Shown: positions 22,416 through 30,636 of the stretch, piece by piece | How positions within the stretch are numbered: position 1 is the stretch's first letter | How the letters are laid out: every line of letters starts with the position of its first letter | Made by a program: the position numbers and the translations under genes | Origin: DASQFQ01 sp963811595 | GTDB lineage: Bacteria; Actinomycetota; Thermoleophilia; Solirubrobacterales; Solirubrobacteraceae | Length of the DNA stretch: 64,000 bases | Direction: 5' to 3' | Assembly: GCA_963811595.1 (NCBI GenBank) | Contig: CAWERW010000016.1 | Span: 402,875 to 466,874 of the forward strand | Notes under the pieces: model-generated | Databases searched by the model: none | Told to the model about the DNA's origin: nothing | The model's input: only the letters and a program-made list of their open reading frames with translations

Positions 22416-23732
22416 ATGCTACGGAGGGAGACGGGCCAGATCCTGCCTGGGCTGATCATGCTGATGCTCGCAATTCTGGCGCTCGGCATGCTGACGTTCC
22501 GGATCGGCCGCGCCGCGGTACTGCGCTCCGGCGCCCAGACGGCCGCTGACGCCGCCGCGCTGGCCGGCGCCCGCTCGATCCGCGACCAGCTCGCCGCCCA
22601 GGTCGCGACGACCGGCACCTCCGACTTCGCGCGCGTCAGCGAGGTGATCGTGCGCGCCGCCGCCGCCGACTACGCGAAGCGCAACGGCGGGCGGCTCACC
22701 AGGCTGAAGATGGAGGGCGCCGACGTGCGCGCGTGGGTCGACACGGACGACGCGAAGGTCGACGAGCCGGAGGAGACCAAGCGCGGCGAGGCCAGCGCGC
22801 GGGCGCGGGTCGAGCTCGTCTTCGCGGCCGGCTTCTCCGGCGGCGGCCCGGTCGGCGCCGGAGGGGGCGGCGGCTCCTACAAGCCGATCTCCGACAAGGA
22901 GTGGAAGGAGCTCGAGAAGGAGCTCAAGTTCCCGCCCGACTGCAACGACCTCTACAAGCTCGGCCGCTTCCTGCAGGCGCACGGCGCGGTGCCGCCCTAC
23001 GAGAACTCGCGGCTCGGCGACCCGCCCTCGCCGCCGGGCGAGCGCAGCACCACCTCGTGGCACTACCAGTGCGGCAACTCGGGCGCGATCGACCTCAACT
23101 ACGGCGGCAACGAGAAGGGGATCATCGACTCGCAGATCGGCTGGTTCCACAAGCTCGGCTTCAACACGCTGTGGCAGGTCGAGAACCACTACGACCACAT
23201 CCACATCAACCCGCCCGGCGGCGAGGGCGTCGGCGGCGCCGTCGGCGGCGCGGCCGGCCCGCTGCAGCACACGCTGCTCGAGGTCAAGCTCGTGGACTGG
23301 AACGCGCCGTCGCCGACCGGCATCGGAGCCGGGTTCGTCGGCGGCCCGGGCGGCATCCCGTTCGGCCCGCCGAACCCGCAGGTCGCGCACGCGATGTGCC
23401 AGGTGCTCGACCGCATGAACGTCTCCGACAAGGTGCGCATCGCGGCGTGGGAGACGGCGATCGTCGAATCCGGCGTGAAGGCGCTCGACTGGGGCGACCT
23501 CGACTCGCAGGGCCCGTTCCAGCAGCGGCCGTCGCAGGGCTGGGGCACGCCCGAGCAGGTGCGCGACCCGTACTACGCGACCGCGGAGTTCGTGCGCCGG
23601 GCGAAGAAGATCGAGCACCTCTACTCCGACCCCGGCGTGCTCGCGCAGAAGGTGCAGATCTCCGACTTCCCCGAGCGCTACGCCGAGCGCGCGGGGCAGG
23701 CGGCGGCCCTCAACGACAAGTTCTGCGGCTGA
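22416..23732 (+). CDS. Tad-type pilin N-terminus fused to M15-like peptidase and lysozyme-like domain
   Basis: A 438-aa three-part protein. Residues 1 to about 55: MLRRETG|QILPGLIML, a TadE/G-like leader and hydrophobic helix with RSGAQTAADAAALAGARS. Residues about 165-270: a VanY/M15-like zinc peptidase core, His216 in SWHYQCG, Asp226 in GAIDLNYGG and HYDHIHIN with His258, His261 and His263. Residues about 325-430: the actinobacterial lysozyme-like domain, AAWETAIVESGVKALDWGD (candidate catalytic Glu351) and QGPFQQRPSQGWGTPEQV. It diverges from the tad operon. Likely a wall-cutting enzyme tethered by or exported with the pilus machine, to open peptidoglycan for the fibre; this is inference from domain order. 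Confidence 0.85.
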   Translation: MLRRETGQILPGLIMLMLAILALGMLTFRIGRAAVLRSGAQTAADAAALAGARSIRDQLAAQVATTGTSDFARVSEVIVRAAAADYAKRNGGRLTRLKMEGADVRAWVDTDDAKVDEPEETKRGEASARARVELVFAAGFSGGGPVGAGGGGGSYKPISDKEWKELEKELKFPPDCNDLYKLGRFLQAHGAVPPYENSRLGDPPSPPGERSTTSWHYQCGNSGAIDLNYGGNEKGIIDSQIGWFHKLGFNTLWQVENHYDHIHINPPGGEGVGGAVGGAAGPLQHTLLEVKLVDWNAPSPTGIGAGFVGGPGGIPFGPPNPQVAHAMCQVLDRMNVSDKVRIAAWETAIVESGVKALDWGDLDSQGPFQQRPSQGWGTPEQVRDPYYATAEFVRRAKKIEHLYSDPGVLAQKVQISDFPERYAERAGQAAALNDKFCG

Positions 23733-24241
23733 TGCGCGCGCCGGCCTGCCTCCTGCTCTCGTGCGTCGCGCTCGCGGGCTGCGGCTTCGGCGACGAGCCC
23801 GAGCGCGCCGCGTCGACCGACGGCCGCGGCGGCGAGGGCCCGGCGGTGGCGCTGCCGCCCGCCGCGACCCCGCAGCCGCTGGCGTTCGCCGCGGGCGCCC
23901 GCGCGGCGCTGGCGCGCGGCGAGATCGGCGTCGTCGACACCACCAACCGGGCCGCCGTCGCGCCGAGCCGGATGGACGTCAACCGCGAGCAGCGCCTCGA
24001 CGGGCTGAAATGGAGCGGCTGGGGGCTGCCGCAGGCGACGGGCCGCGGCGAGGTCTCGACGCTGATCTGCGACCCCAACTGCGCGACCGGGACGCGCGAG
24101 ACGGCGCGCGCGGTGATCGTCCTCTCGCGCCCGCGGCGCTGCGACGGGCGGCGCTTCTACACGCGCTCGTCGATGACGTTCGTGGCGCCCGGGTCCGGCA
24201 AGACCCGCGCCCCCGCCACCTACCTGCGGACGCCCTGCTGA
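23732..24241 (+). CDS. Lipoprotein of unknown function
   Basis: A 169-aa protein with a lipobox (LLLSCVALAGC, Cys at about residue 18), an Ala/Pro-rich linker, and a folded C-terminal part with three further Cys pairs or singles (LICDPNC, RRCDGRRFY, final Cys). The ATG overlaps the stop of the pilin-hydrolase gene by 1 nt (TGATG), so both are made from one transcript; it may be an anchored partner of that enzyme. No family is recognised. The 3' end overlaps the convergent zinc-ribbon gene by 22 bp. Confidence 0.75.
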   Translation: MRAPACLLLSCVALAGCGFGDEPERAASTDGRGGEGPAVALPPAATPQPLAFAAGARAALARGEIGVVDTTNRAAVAPSRMDVNREQRLDGLKWSGWGLPQATGRGEVSTLICDPNCATGTRETARAVIVLSRPRRCDGRRFYTRSSMTFVAPGSGKTRAPATYLRTPC

Positions 24242-25143
24242 TGCGCCGGCTGCGCGGGAGCGCGACGCCGCACCGGGCGCCCGCGGTGGCCGCACAGCGG
24301 GCACGGCGAGCGGGCGATCAGCTCGCGGCACCAGCGGCACAGCCACGGCTCGAGCTCGGCCAGCAGGTCCTCGGCGAGCTCGGCGGCGTCGACCGGGAAG
24401 ACCACGCTCTCGACCACCTTCGAGGTGCCCCACCACGAGGGGCCGTTCGGCGTCGGCTCGACCTCGGCGACCGGCAGGCCGCCGAGCGCGCGGTTGACGA
24501 TCTCCTTCGCCCACGCGGCGTCGCCCTGGCGCGGCGCGACGACCATCCGCGACGGGCGGACGATCTCGGGCAGCGGGACGCCCGGCTCGCCCGCGGACAG
24601 CTTGTGGACGGACGGCTCGGGCCAGCTCGAGACGCCGAACGCGCTGTTGGGGCCGAGCGAGGCCAGGTGCTGGCCGAAGCTCGGCGCCGGCGCGCTGAGG
24701 CCGGACACGGAGCCGAGCCAGGTGAAGACGTGCAGCTCGGCCTCGAGCTCGGGCAGCAGCGAGGCGAGCACGCCCGCCGACGGGACGTGCGGGGCGAGCG
24801 AGGAGGCCAGCGAGCACAGCACGGCGCCGGCCAGCGGCGGCAGCGCGGTCTCGTGCACGGCGACGCGGTCGGTGTCGAGCATCGAGCGCGCCATCGCGAG
24901 CCGCAGCGCGCCCTCAGGCGGGAACCACTGCGGCAGGACGGCGATCACGTGGCCGCCGGACTCGATGCCGGACGCCAGCGCCTGGACGAGCACGTCCTCC
25001 TCGGCCGCGGGCGGCTCGAGCACCGCGTCGATGCGCCCTTCTCCGCCCACGAAGGGCTCCGGCTTGAGCCCGAAGGCGAGGATCACCGGCGCCGGGGGCG
25101 CCGAGGAGCGATCCGATGCCTGTCCCTCGGGGTTAGCGGGCAC
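24220..25143 (-). CDS. Hypothetical protein with C-terminal zinc ribbon
   Basis: About 307 aa from a GTG at 25141-25143 (start uncertain; the frame stays open far upstream but through antisense of the next gene). The main part has alternating helices and strands with no recognised family. The C-terminus holds two CxxC knuckles, LCRWCRELIARSPCPLCGH, a rubredoxin-type zinc ribbon, and then a basic tail. The middle contains WGTSKVVESVVFPVDAAELAEDLLAELEPW. It stands between the Tad region and a divergent membrane protein; no function can be assigned. Confidence 0.65.
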   Translation of the reverse strand: MPANPEGQASDRSSAPPAPVILAFGLKPEPFVGGEGRIDAVLEPPAAEEDVLVQALASGIESGGHVIAVLPQWFPPEGALRLAMARSMLDTDRVAVHETALPPLAGAVLCSLASSLAPHVPSAGVLASLLPELEAELHVFTWLGSVSGLSAPAPSFGQHLASLGPNSAFGVSSWPEPSVHKLSAGEPGVPLPEIVRPSRMVVAPRQGDAAWAKEIVNRALGGLPVAEVEPTPNGPSWWGTSKVVESVVFPVDAAELAEDLLAELEPWLCRWCRELIARSPCPLCGHRGRPVRRRAPAQPAHQQGVRR

Positions 25144-25213
25144 AACATGACCATAGTGATCAACCGCCGGGTCTTGGTTCGGGTTCCCCGCGCTGGCACG
25201 ATGTAGGAGCGAT

Positions 25214-26368
25214 ATGGAAATCGTCCTAATACTCGCCGGCATCGTCGGCATCAGCCTTATCGCCATCCCCCGCCTCCGGCGGCGGAAGGGCGGGCGCGTC
25301 CGCGCCAACGCGGGCAAGCAGTGGACGGCCAGCCACGCCGCCCGCCGCCGCCCCGCGAGCGCGAACGGCGGCCGCCTGCGCTCGCGCTCCCGCGCACGGA
25401 CCGCGGCGGTCGCCACCGGCGCCGGCACGACGGCCGTGGCGACGGAGCAGTACGACGACTGGGACGACGACATCGGCTGGGGCGGCGACACCGCCGTCGC
25501 GGCGCCCGAGGAGCCGACGTGGAGCGACTGGGACGAGCCCGAGGGCGAGGCCGCGGTCGCCACCGAGCCCGCGCCGGACGAGCACGCGGACCCGGCGCCG
25601 GCCAACGGCAATGGCAATGGCGCGCTGATCTTCACCGAGCCCGAGCCCGTGTACGCGGAGCCCGACCCCGAGCCCGACCCCGAGCCTGCTCCGGCCGCCG
25701 ACACCGCCCCGCCCGCCGTCAACGGCGCCGCTCCCGCCGCCATCGACGGATCTGTGCCACCCGCCCCCGCCCCTCCGCCCGTCGTCGCCGATCCGGCGGC
25801 CGAGGACTGGGATTGGGAGCCCTCCCCCGCCCCCGCCGCGATGCCGGCCGAGGCTCCCGCCGAGCGCAAGGGCCGCAAGCTCAACCCGCTGGTGCTCGTG
25901 GCGCTCTATGCCGCGTTCGGCATCGGCGTGCTGGTCATCGGCGTCAGCGTCATCACCGGCCTGATGGAGTCCGACGGCGGCCCCGCGCCGAAGTCGTCCG
26001 CGGCCACGGTCGAGCCCACCGCCACGCCGACCCCGCCCGCTGCCACCGGCCCGACCGCGGCCGAACGCGCCGAGATCGCCCAGCTCAAGCAGGCGTTCCT
26101 CGACCAGCGCCGGGCGGCGGCCACCCAGGCCGCGATCGCCGTGCGCCGCGCCGAGCGGGCCGCCCGCCGTCGCGCCGCCCGCCGGGCCGCCGCACGCCGC
26201 CGCGCCGCGCGCCGTCGCGCAGCAGCCCGCAAGCGCGCCGCCTCGGCGCCCACGCGCAACGCTCCGGCCTCAGCTGCCCCCACGTACACGCCTCCGGCTG
26301 CGCCCGCCCCCAGCGGCGGCGGCGGCGGAGGCGGCGGCGGCGGTGGCTGCGAGTTCTGCATCGGCTGA
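25214..26368 (+). CDS. Low-complexity membrane protein with Gly-rich Cys tail
   Basis: A 384-aa protein with an N-terminal membrane helix (MEIVLILAGIVGISLIAI) and basic stop-transfer RLRRRKGGR, a long acidic Pro/Ala/Glu/Trp-rich region (about 75-220), a second membrane helix (VLVALYAAFGIGVLVIGVSVI, about 226-247), a Thr/Pro stretch, then an Ala/Arg-rich helix of about 60 residues (RRAARRAAARRRAARR type) and a final run of eleven Gly ending CEFCIG. The start has GGAG 6 nt upstream. No family is recognised. The Arg/Ala helix could bind nucleic acid or polyanions; that is a guess. Confidence 0.7.
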   Translation: MEIVLILAGIVGISLIAIPRLRRRKGGRVRANAGKQWTASHAARRRPASANGGRLRSRSRARTAAVATGAGTTAVATEQYDDWDDDIGWGGDTAVAAPEEPTWSDWDEPEGEAAVATEPAPDEHADPAPANGNGNGALIFTEPEPVYAEPDPEPDPEPAPAADTAPPAVNGAAPAAIDGSVPPAPAPPPVVADPAAEDWDWEPSPAPAAMPAEAPAERKGRKLNPLVLVALYAAFGIGVLVIGVSVITGLMESDGGPAPKSSAATVEPTATPTPPAATGPTAAERAEIAQLKQAFLDQRRAAATQAAIAVRRAERAARRRAARRAAARRRAARRRAAARKRAASAPTRNAPASAAPTYTPPAAPAPSGGGGGGGGGGGCEFCIG

Positions 26369-26708
26369 GTCGCGGGCGCCCTGCCCGCGGCTCGACCCGC
26401 TCCCCGGCCGCGACCTGGGCGGCGGCCTGCGCATCGCCGAGGCGGACAGCCGCGCCGCGCGCATGAAGGGCCTCGCGAAGCTCGACGAGATGCCCGAGCA
26501 GCTCGCGCTGCACATCCCGCGCTGCCGCTCGGTGCACACGTTCACGATGCGCTTCCCGCTCGACCTGATCTGGCTCGGCAAGGACGGCGCCGTCGTCCGC
26601 GTCGACCCGGCGGTCCCGCCGCGGCGGCTGAAGTGGTGCCTCGGCGCCCGCTCCGTGGTGGAGGCGAACGCGGGCACGGCGGACCGCTTCGTCGCGGCCG
26701 GGCTCTAG
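26343..26708 (+). CDS. DUF192 family protein
   Basis: About 121 aa from a GTG at 26343-26345 inside the 3' end of the preceding gene (26-bp overlap); a later start is possible. The DUF192 core is clear: IAEADSRAARMKGLAKLDEMPEQLALHIPRCRSVHTFTMRFPLDLIWLGKDGAVVRVDPAVPP with the usual end CLGARSVVEANAGTADRF, quoted here as two adjoining parts of one domain. The family is small, often exported and of unknown biochemical role. Its stop shares CTAG with the convergent prmA stop. Confidence 0.82.
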   Translation: MAASSASAESRAPCPRLDPLPGRDLGGGLRIAEADSRAARMKGLAKLDEMPEQLALHIPRCRSVHTFTMRFPLDLIWLGKDGAVVRVDPAVPPRRLKWCLGARSVVEANAGTADRFVAAGL

Positions 26709-27529
26709 GCCGCCCGCTCCAGCAGCACGGCGGCCCATTCTCCGCCGCAGCGCCGGTCCTTCTCGACGAGGCCGTGGTCCTTGAACGCAGCCACGACCTC
26801 GTCGGCCTCCTCGCGCAACAGCCCCGACACGATCAGCCGCTCGGGCGCGCGCTCGAGCAGCCGCGCCACGTCGAGCAGCAGCGGCCGCACGAGGTTGGCG
26901 AGCACGGTCGGCGCCCACGGGGCGGGCTCGCGCCGCAGGTTGACCCGCCGGACCTCGAGCTCGACGCCGTTGACCACCGCGTTCTCCTTCGACGCCTCCA
27001 GCGACGCGGGCTCGACGTCGACCGCCAGCACCGGCCCGTAACCGAGCTTCGCCGCCGCGATCGCGAGCACTCCGCTCCCGCTCCCCCAGTCCGCCAGCGC
27101 GCCGCCCGGCTCCCCCTCCAGCAGCAGCTCGAGCACCAGCCGCGTCGTGTGGTGCGCGCCCGTGCCGAACGCCTGGCCCGGGTCGATGACGAGGTCGATG
27201 CCCTCCTCCGCGGCCAGCGCCTCCTCCCATGGGGGGCGCACCCGCAGGCGCCGGAAGCGCCAGGCGACGTCGACCGGCCGGTGCCACGCCTTCCAGCGGT
27301 CGGCCCAGTCGTCGGGGACCTCGGAGGTCGAGATCTCGACGAGCACGTCCCCGGCGGCCGCGCGCAGCTCCGGCAGCTCCGGCAGCTCACCCGGTGCGCC
27401 GTAGAGCGCGTACTCGACGATCCCCTCCGACACGTCGGTCTCCTCCAGCCCGCCCGGCGCGAGCTCGAGCAGCTCCGCCAGCACGAGCTCCGCCGCGGCG
27501 CGCGGCACGCGCACCGCCAGCCGGATCAC
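26705..27529 (-). CDS. prmA: Ribosomal protein L11 methyltransferase
   Basis: SAM-dependent enzyme, 274 aa, that methylates ribosomal protein L11. The family hallmark WADRWKAWHRPVDV, the DPGQAFGTGAHHTTRL signature, motif I ADWGSGSGVLAIAAAKLG, the acidic loop VLAVDVEPASLEAS and NLVRPLL are all present. The GTG start overlaps the dnaJ stop by 4 nt (GTGA), a common hrcA-dnaJ-prmA heat-shock layout. An RsmE gene, often next, is not here. It ends on a CTAG shared with the DUF192 gene. Confidence 0.93.
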   Translation of the reverse strand: MIRLAVRVPRAAAELVLAELLELAPGGLEETDVSEGIVEYALYGAPGELPELPELRAAAGDVLVEISTSEVPDDWADRWKAWHRPVDVAWRFRRLRVRPPWEEALAAEEGIDLVIDPGQAFGTGAHHTTRLVLELLLEGEPGGALADWGSGSGVLAIAAAKLGYGPVLAVDVEPASLEASKENAVVNGVELEVRRVNLRREPAPWAPTVLANLVRPLLLDVARLLERAPERLIVSGLLREEADEVVAAFKDHGLVEKDRRCGGEWAAVLLERAA

Positions 27530-28668
27530 CCGGCGAGGACCCGCTTGAGCTTGGCCAGCATGCCCTCGTCGGAGCGCAGGTTGTCGTCGGTGACCGTGGC
27601 GGCGAAGTCCTCGAGCATCGTGCGCTGCTCGCGCGTCAGCCGCCGCGGGATCGCGACGTTGACGACGACCCGCAGGTCGCCGGTGCGCCCGCGCGAGAGC
27701 GGCGGCAGCCCGCGCCCGCGCAGCAGGATCGTCTCGCCCGGCTGCGTCCCCGCCGGGATCTCGAGCGGCACGTCGCCGTCGAACGTCGGCACCTGCACCG
27801 TCGTGCCCAGCGCGGCCAGCGGCGCCGGGACGTCGATCACCGTCACGAGGTCCTCGCCGTCGCGCAGGAAGCGCTCGTCCTCGCGCACCCGCACGACCAC
27901 GTAGAGGTCGCCCGGTGGCCCGCCCTGCTGGCCGGCGTGGCCGCGGCGCGTGAGCCGGATCCGCTGGCCGTCTGCGATGCCCGGCGGGATGTCGACCGCG
28001 ACCCGCTTCTGCTCGCCGACCATCCCGGCGCCCTGGCACTCGTGGCACGGGGTCTCGGGGATGCGGCCCTCGCCCTCGCACTGGTCGCAGACCGCGGTGC
28101 GGACGAGCTGGCCGAACGCGGTCCGCGCCACCCGCTGGTGCTGGCCCGAGCCCTGGCAGCGCGGGCAGGTCACGATCGGCGTGCCCGGCTCGGCCCCGTT
28201 GCCGCTGCAGGTCGGGCACAGCGCGGCCGCCTCGTAGGTGACCTCGACCTGCTTGCCGTGGGCGGAGTCGGCGAGATCGATGGCCGCGGCGACGACCACG
28301 TCGGCGCCCTGGATCCCGCCCGCGGACCGGCCGCGCCGCCCGCCGCCGCCGCTGAACGCCGATTCGAAACCGCCGGCGCCGAAGAACGCCGAGAACAGGT
28401 CCGACACGGAGCCGAACGCGTCCATGTCCGGCGCGTAGCCGCGGCCGCGCAGCCCGTCCTCGCCGTACGTGTCGTACAAACGCCGCCGCTCCGGATCGGA
28501 GAGCACCTCGTAGGCGGCCGCCGCCTCCTTGAACTTCTCCTCCGCCTCGGGGTCGTGCGCGTTGACGTCCGGGTGCAGCTCGCGCGCCAGCCGGCGGAAC
28601 GACTTCTTGATCGTCGCGTCGTCGGCGCCCCGCTCGACGCCGAGGGTCTCGTAGTAGTCCCGCGCCAT
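27526..28668 (-). CDS. dnaJ: Chaperone protein DnaJ
   Basis: Type I J-protein, 380 aa, co-chaperone of DnaK. The J domain carries HPD in ARELHPDVNAHDP, followed by a Gly/Phe region (FGAGGFESAFSGGGG), four zinc CxxCxGxG repeats (CPTCSGNG, CPRCQGSG, CDQCEGEG, CHECQGAG) and the substrate-binding C-terminal domains. It starts where hrcA stops (overlap) and is coupled to prmA. This copy belongs to the HrcA group; other dnaJ copies usually exist beside dnaK. Confidence 0.96.
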   Translation of the reverse strand: MARDYYETLGVERGADDATIKKSFRRLARELHPDVNAHDPEAEEKFKEAAAAYEVLSDPERRRLYDTYGEDGLRGRGYAPDMDAFGSVSDLFSAFFGAGGFESAFSGGGGRRGRSAGGIQGADVVVAAAIDLADSAHGKQVEVTYEAAALCPTCSGNGAEPGTPIVTCPRCQGSGQHQRVARTAFGQLVRTAVCDQCEGEGRIPETPCHECQGAGMVGEQKRVAVDIPPGIADGQRIRLTRRGHAGQQGGPPGDLYVVVRVREDERFLRDGEDLVTVIDVPAPLAALGTTVQVPTFDGDVPLEIPAGTQPGETILLRGRGLPPLSRGRTGDLRVVVNVAIPRRLTREQRTMLEDFAATVTDDNLRSDEGMLAKLKRVLAG

Positions 28669-29696
28669 CAGGACTCGCCGTAGACGTCTTCGACGAAGCG
28701 CGAGAGCTGGATCGCCGCGGCGCGCACCGACTGGATCGCCACCCCGTAGTCCATGCGCGTCGGCCCGATCACCGACACCGTGCCGAGGTTGCGCCGCGGC
28801 AGCCCGTAGTTGGCCGCCACCAGCGACAGCCCGTGCAGCGCCGGCGCCGCGTTCTCCTGCCCGATGCGCACGTAGAGGTCGCGCTCGGCCAGCGCGTCGG
28901 AGAGCACGCTCAGCAGCGTCACCCGCCGCTCGAGCATCTCCATCACCGCATTGAGCTGCGTGACGTCCTGGAAGCGGTACTCGGAGAGCAGCCGCGCGGC
29001 GCCGTCGACGTACAGCGCGTCCTCCGCCGTCTCGGCCAGCTCCGTGAAGGCGGGCGCGAGCTGCGCGAGGAAGCCGCGCTCGGTGGCGGGCAGCGACGGG
29101 TCCTCGAGCCGCAGGTGCAGCATCCGGGCGCCGAGCCCCATGCCGACGAGCTGCTCGTTGAGATAGGCCGCCGCCCAGTCGGCGAGCCCGGAGTCCACCG
29201 GCGCGTCGAACGCGAAGAGGCGCTTGGAGACACCGCCGGTCGAGGTGATGATCACGACCATCAGTACCTGCGGCTGCAGGGCGAGCACCTCGACGTGGCG
29301 GATCGTCGTCGTCTCGATCGGCGGCGCGGTGACGATCGCGAGCAGGTTCGTGACCTGCGACAGCGTCTCGGTCGTCACCCGCATCGCCTCGGCGACCTCC
29401 CGGCGCGCGAGCGTCAGCTCGACGGGGCGCGGCTCGAGGGCGGTCGAGCCGCGCTTGGGCAGCACGTGGTCGACGAAGTAGCGGTAGCCCGCGTCGGTCG
29501 GCACGCGCCCCGCCGACGTGTGCGGGTGCGCGAGCAGACCCTGCTCCTCGAGCACCGCGAGCTCGTTGCGGATCGTCGACGGTCCGTAGCTGATCTCCTC
29601 ATCGGACGCGAGCGCCTTCGAGCCCACGGGCTGGCCGGTCGCCGCGAAGCCGTCGACGACCTTGCCCAGGAGCAGCTCCTGACGCGGGGAAAGCAT
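28668..29696 (-). CDS. hrcA: Heat-inducible transcription repressor HrcA
   Basis: A 342-aa repressor of class I heat-shock genes. The N-terminal winged helix MLSPRQELLLGKVVDGFAAT with GPSTIRNELAVLEEQGLL and HPHTSAGRVPTDAGYRYFVD is typical. It normally binds CIRCE elements; I do not see the CIRCE sequence (TTAGCACTC-N9-GAGTGCTAA) in front of this gene or elsewhere here, so targets must lie outside. The 27 bp from hadB to hrcA suggests the had genes and hrcA may share a transcript. Confidence 0.95.
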   Translation of the reverse strand: MLSPRQELLLGKVVDGFAATGQPVGSKALASDEEISYGPSTIRNELAVLEEQGLLAHPHTSAGRVPTDAGYRYFVDHVLPKRGSTALEPRPVELTLARREVAEAMRVTTETLSQVTNLLAIVTAPPIETTTIRHVEVLALQPQVLMVVIITSTGGVSKRLFAFDAPVDSGLADWAAAYLNEQLVGMGLGARMLHLRLEDPSLPATERGFLAQLAPAFTELAETAEDALYVDGAARLLSEYRFQDVTQLNAVMEMLERRVTLLSVLSDALAERDLYVRIGQENAAPALHGLSLVAANYGLPRRNLGTVSVIGPTRMDYGVAIQSVRAAAIQLSRFVEDVYGES

Positions 29697-29723
29697 GCGT
29701 TCGATTGTAAGAAGGGCCGCGGT

Positions 29724-30116
29724 TCAGCCCACGCGGACTTCGGCCTCGCCCTTGCGGATGATCTTGCGACCGTCCTGGACGGCCTCGGCCTGGATCGTCG
29801 CCACGCCGTCGCCGACGTCCTTCACGCTCGCGCTGACCGCGATCTCCTGCTCGGGGAAGCCCATGCCGCGGAACTGCACCGACAGGCGCTTGAGCGACTC
29901 GGGCCCGTCGCCCGCGGCGTTGACCGCGCGCGCGACCTGGGCCATCATCCAGAGCCCGTGCAGGATGCGGCCGGGCAGGCCGACGGACTGCGCGAACTCC
30001 TCGTCGATGTGGATCGGGTTGAAGTCGCCGGAGGCGCCCGCGTAGCGGTAGGTGAGGTACTTGTCGGGCGTGACCTTGAGCTCGGGGAGCTCCTGGCCTG
30101 ACTCGAGCTCGCTCAT
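29724..30116 (-). CDS. MaoC-like dehydratase, HadB-type subunit
   Basis: A 130-aa hot-dog-fold hydratase. The catalytic hydratase-2 motif is complete: YAGASGDFNPIHIDEEFA (Asp and His), followed by GLPGRILHGLWMMAQVAR. It pairs with the upstream HadA-like gene (4-nt overlap). By analogy with mycobacterial HadAB, the pair should dehydrate (3R)-hydroxyacyl-ACP in fatty-acid elongation; an R-specific enoyl-CoA hydratase role is also possible. Confidence 0.87.
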   Translation of the reverse strand: MSELESGQELPELKVTPDKYLTYRYAGASGDFNPIHIDEEFAQSVGLPGRILHGLWMMAQVARAVNAAGDGPESLKRLSVQFRGMGFPEQEIAVSASVKDVGDGVATIQAEAVQDGRKIIRKGEAEVRVG

Positions 30117-30547
30117 CGGACGATGTTGGTCCAGGTCCCAGTGCAGACCGTTTCGCCGTCCTGGTTCGTCGAGCGGCTCTCGAACACGTAGAACTCCAGC
30201 CCGCCGCGCTCGGAGACGTCCTTGACCTCGATCTCGGTCGCGATCTCGTCGCCGGCCACGACCGGCGGGCCCCAGACGAACTCCTGGCCGCCGTGGACCA
30301 TGCGGGCGAAGTCGATGCCGACGTCGGGGTCGAACAGCGCCGGCCCCATCGCCTTGCCGGCGTACACGACGGCGAACATCGGCGGGGCCACGACGTCCGC
30401 GTAGCCGGCGGCGCGCGCGGCCTCCGGGTCGTGGTGCAGATCGAGGTCCTCGCCGACCGCGGCCGCGTACTCGCGCACCTTCTCGCGGCCGACCGCGTAG
30501 GTCTCGGGCGGGTAGGTCTTCCCGACGGCGTCCGTCTTGAGCGCCAA
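30113..30547 (-). CDS. MaoC-like dehydratase, HadA/N-terminal-type subunit
   Basis: A 144-aa hot-dog protein of the FAS1-like dehydratase type (GKTYPPETYAVGREKVREYAAAVGE; VAPPMFAVVY; VHGGQEFVWGPPVVAGDE). It lacks the catalytic Asp/His motif, as expected for the non-catalytic partner. The start is best read as TTG at 30545-30547, because a perfect AGGAGG stands 6 nt before it; longer frames have no such site. It overlaps the HadB-type gene by 4 nt. Confidence 0.85.
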   Translation of the reverse strand: MALKTDAVGKTYPPETYAVGREKVREYAAAVGEDLDLHHDPEAARAAGYADVVAPPMFAVVYAGKAMGPALFDPDVGIDFARMVHGGQEFVWGPPVVAGDEIATEIEVKDVSERGGLEFYVFESRSTNQDGETVCTGTWTNIVR

Positions 30548-30636
30548 GGCTTTCCTCCTGTTTGCGGGGTGTGCGGACCCTACTGACCGAGAGTTGAGGT
30601 TCCGTCTGCCGCGGTCCGTGGGATATTCCCTGTCAC

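Noticed and set aside
29697..29723. CIRCE operator in front of hrcA
   Set aside because: No TTAGCACTC-type inverted repeat is present in the 27 bp upstream or close by.
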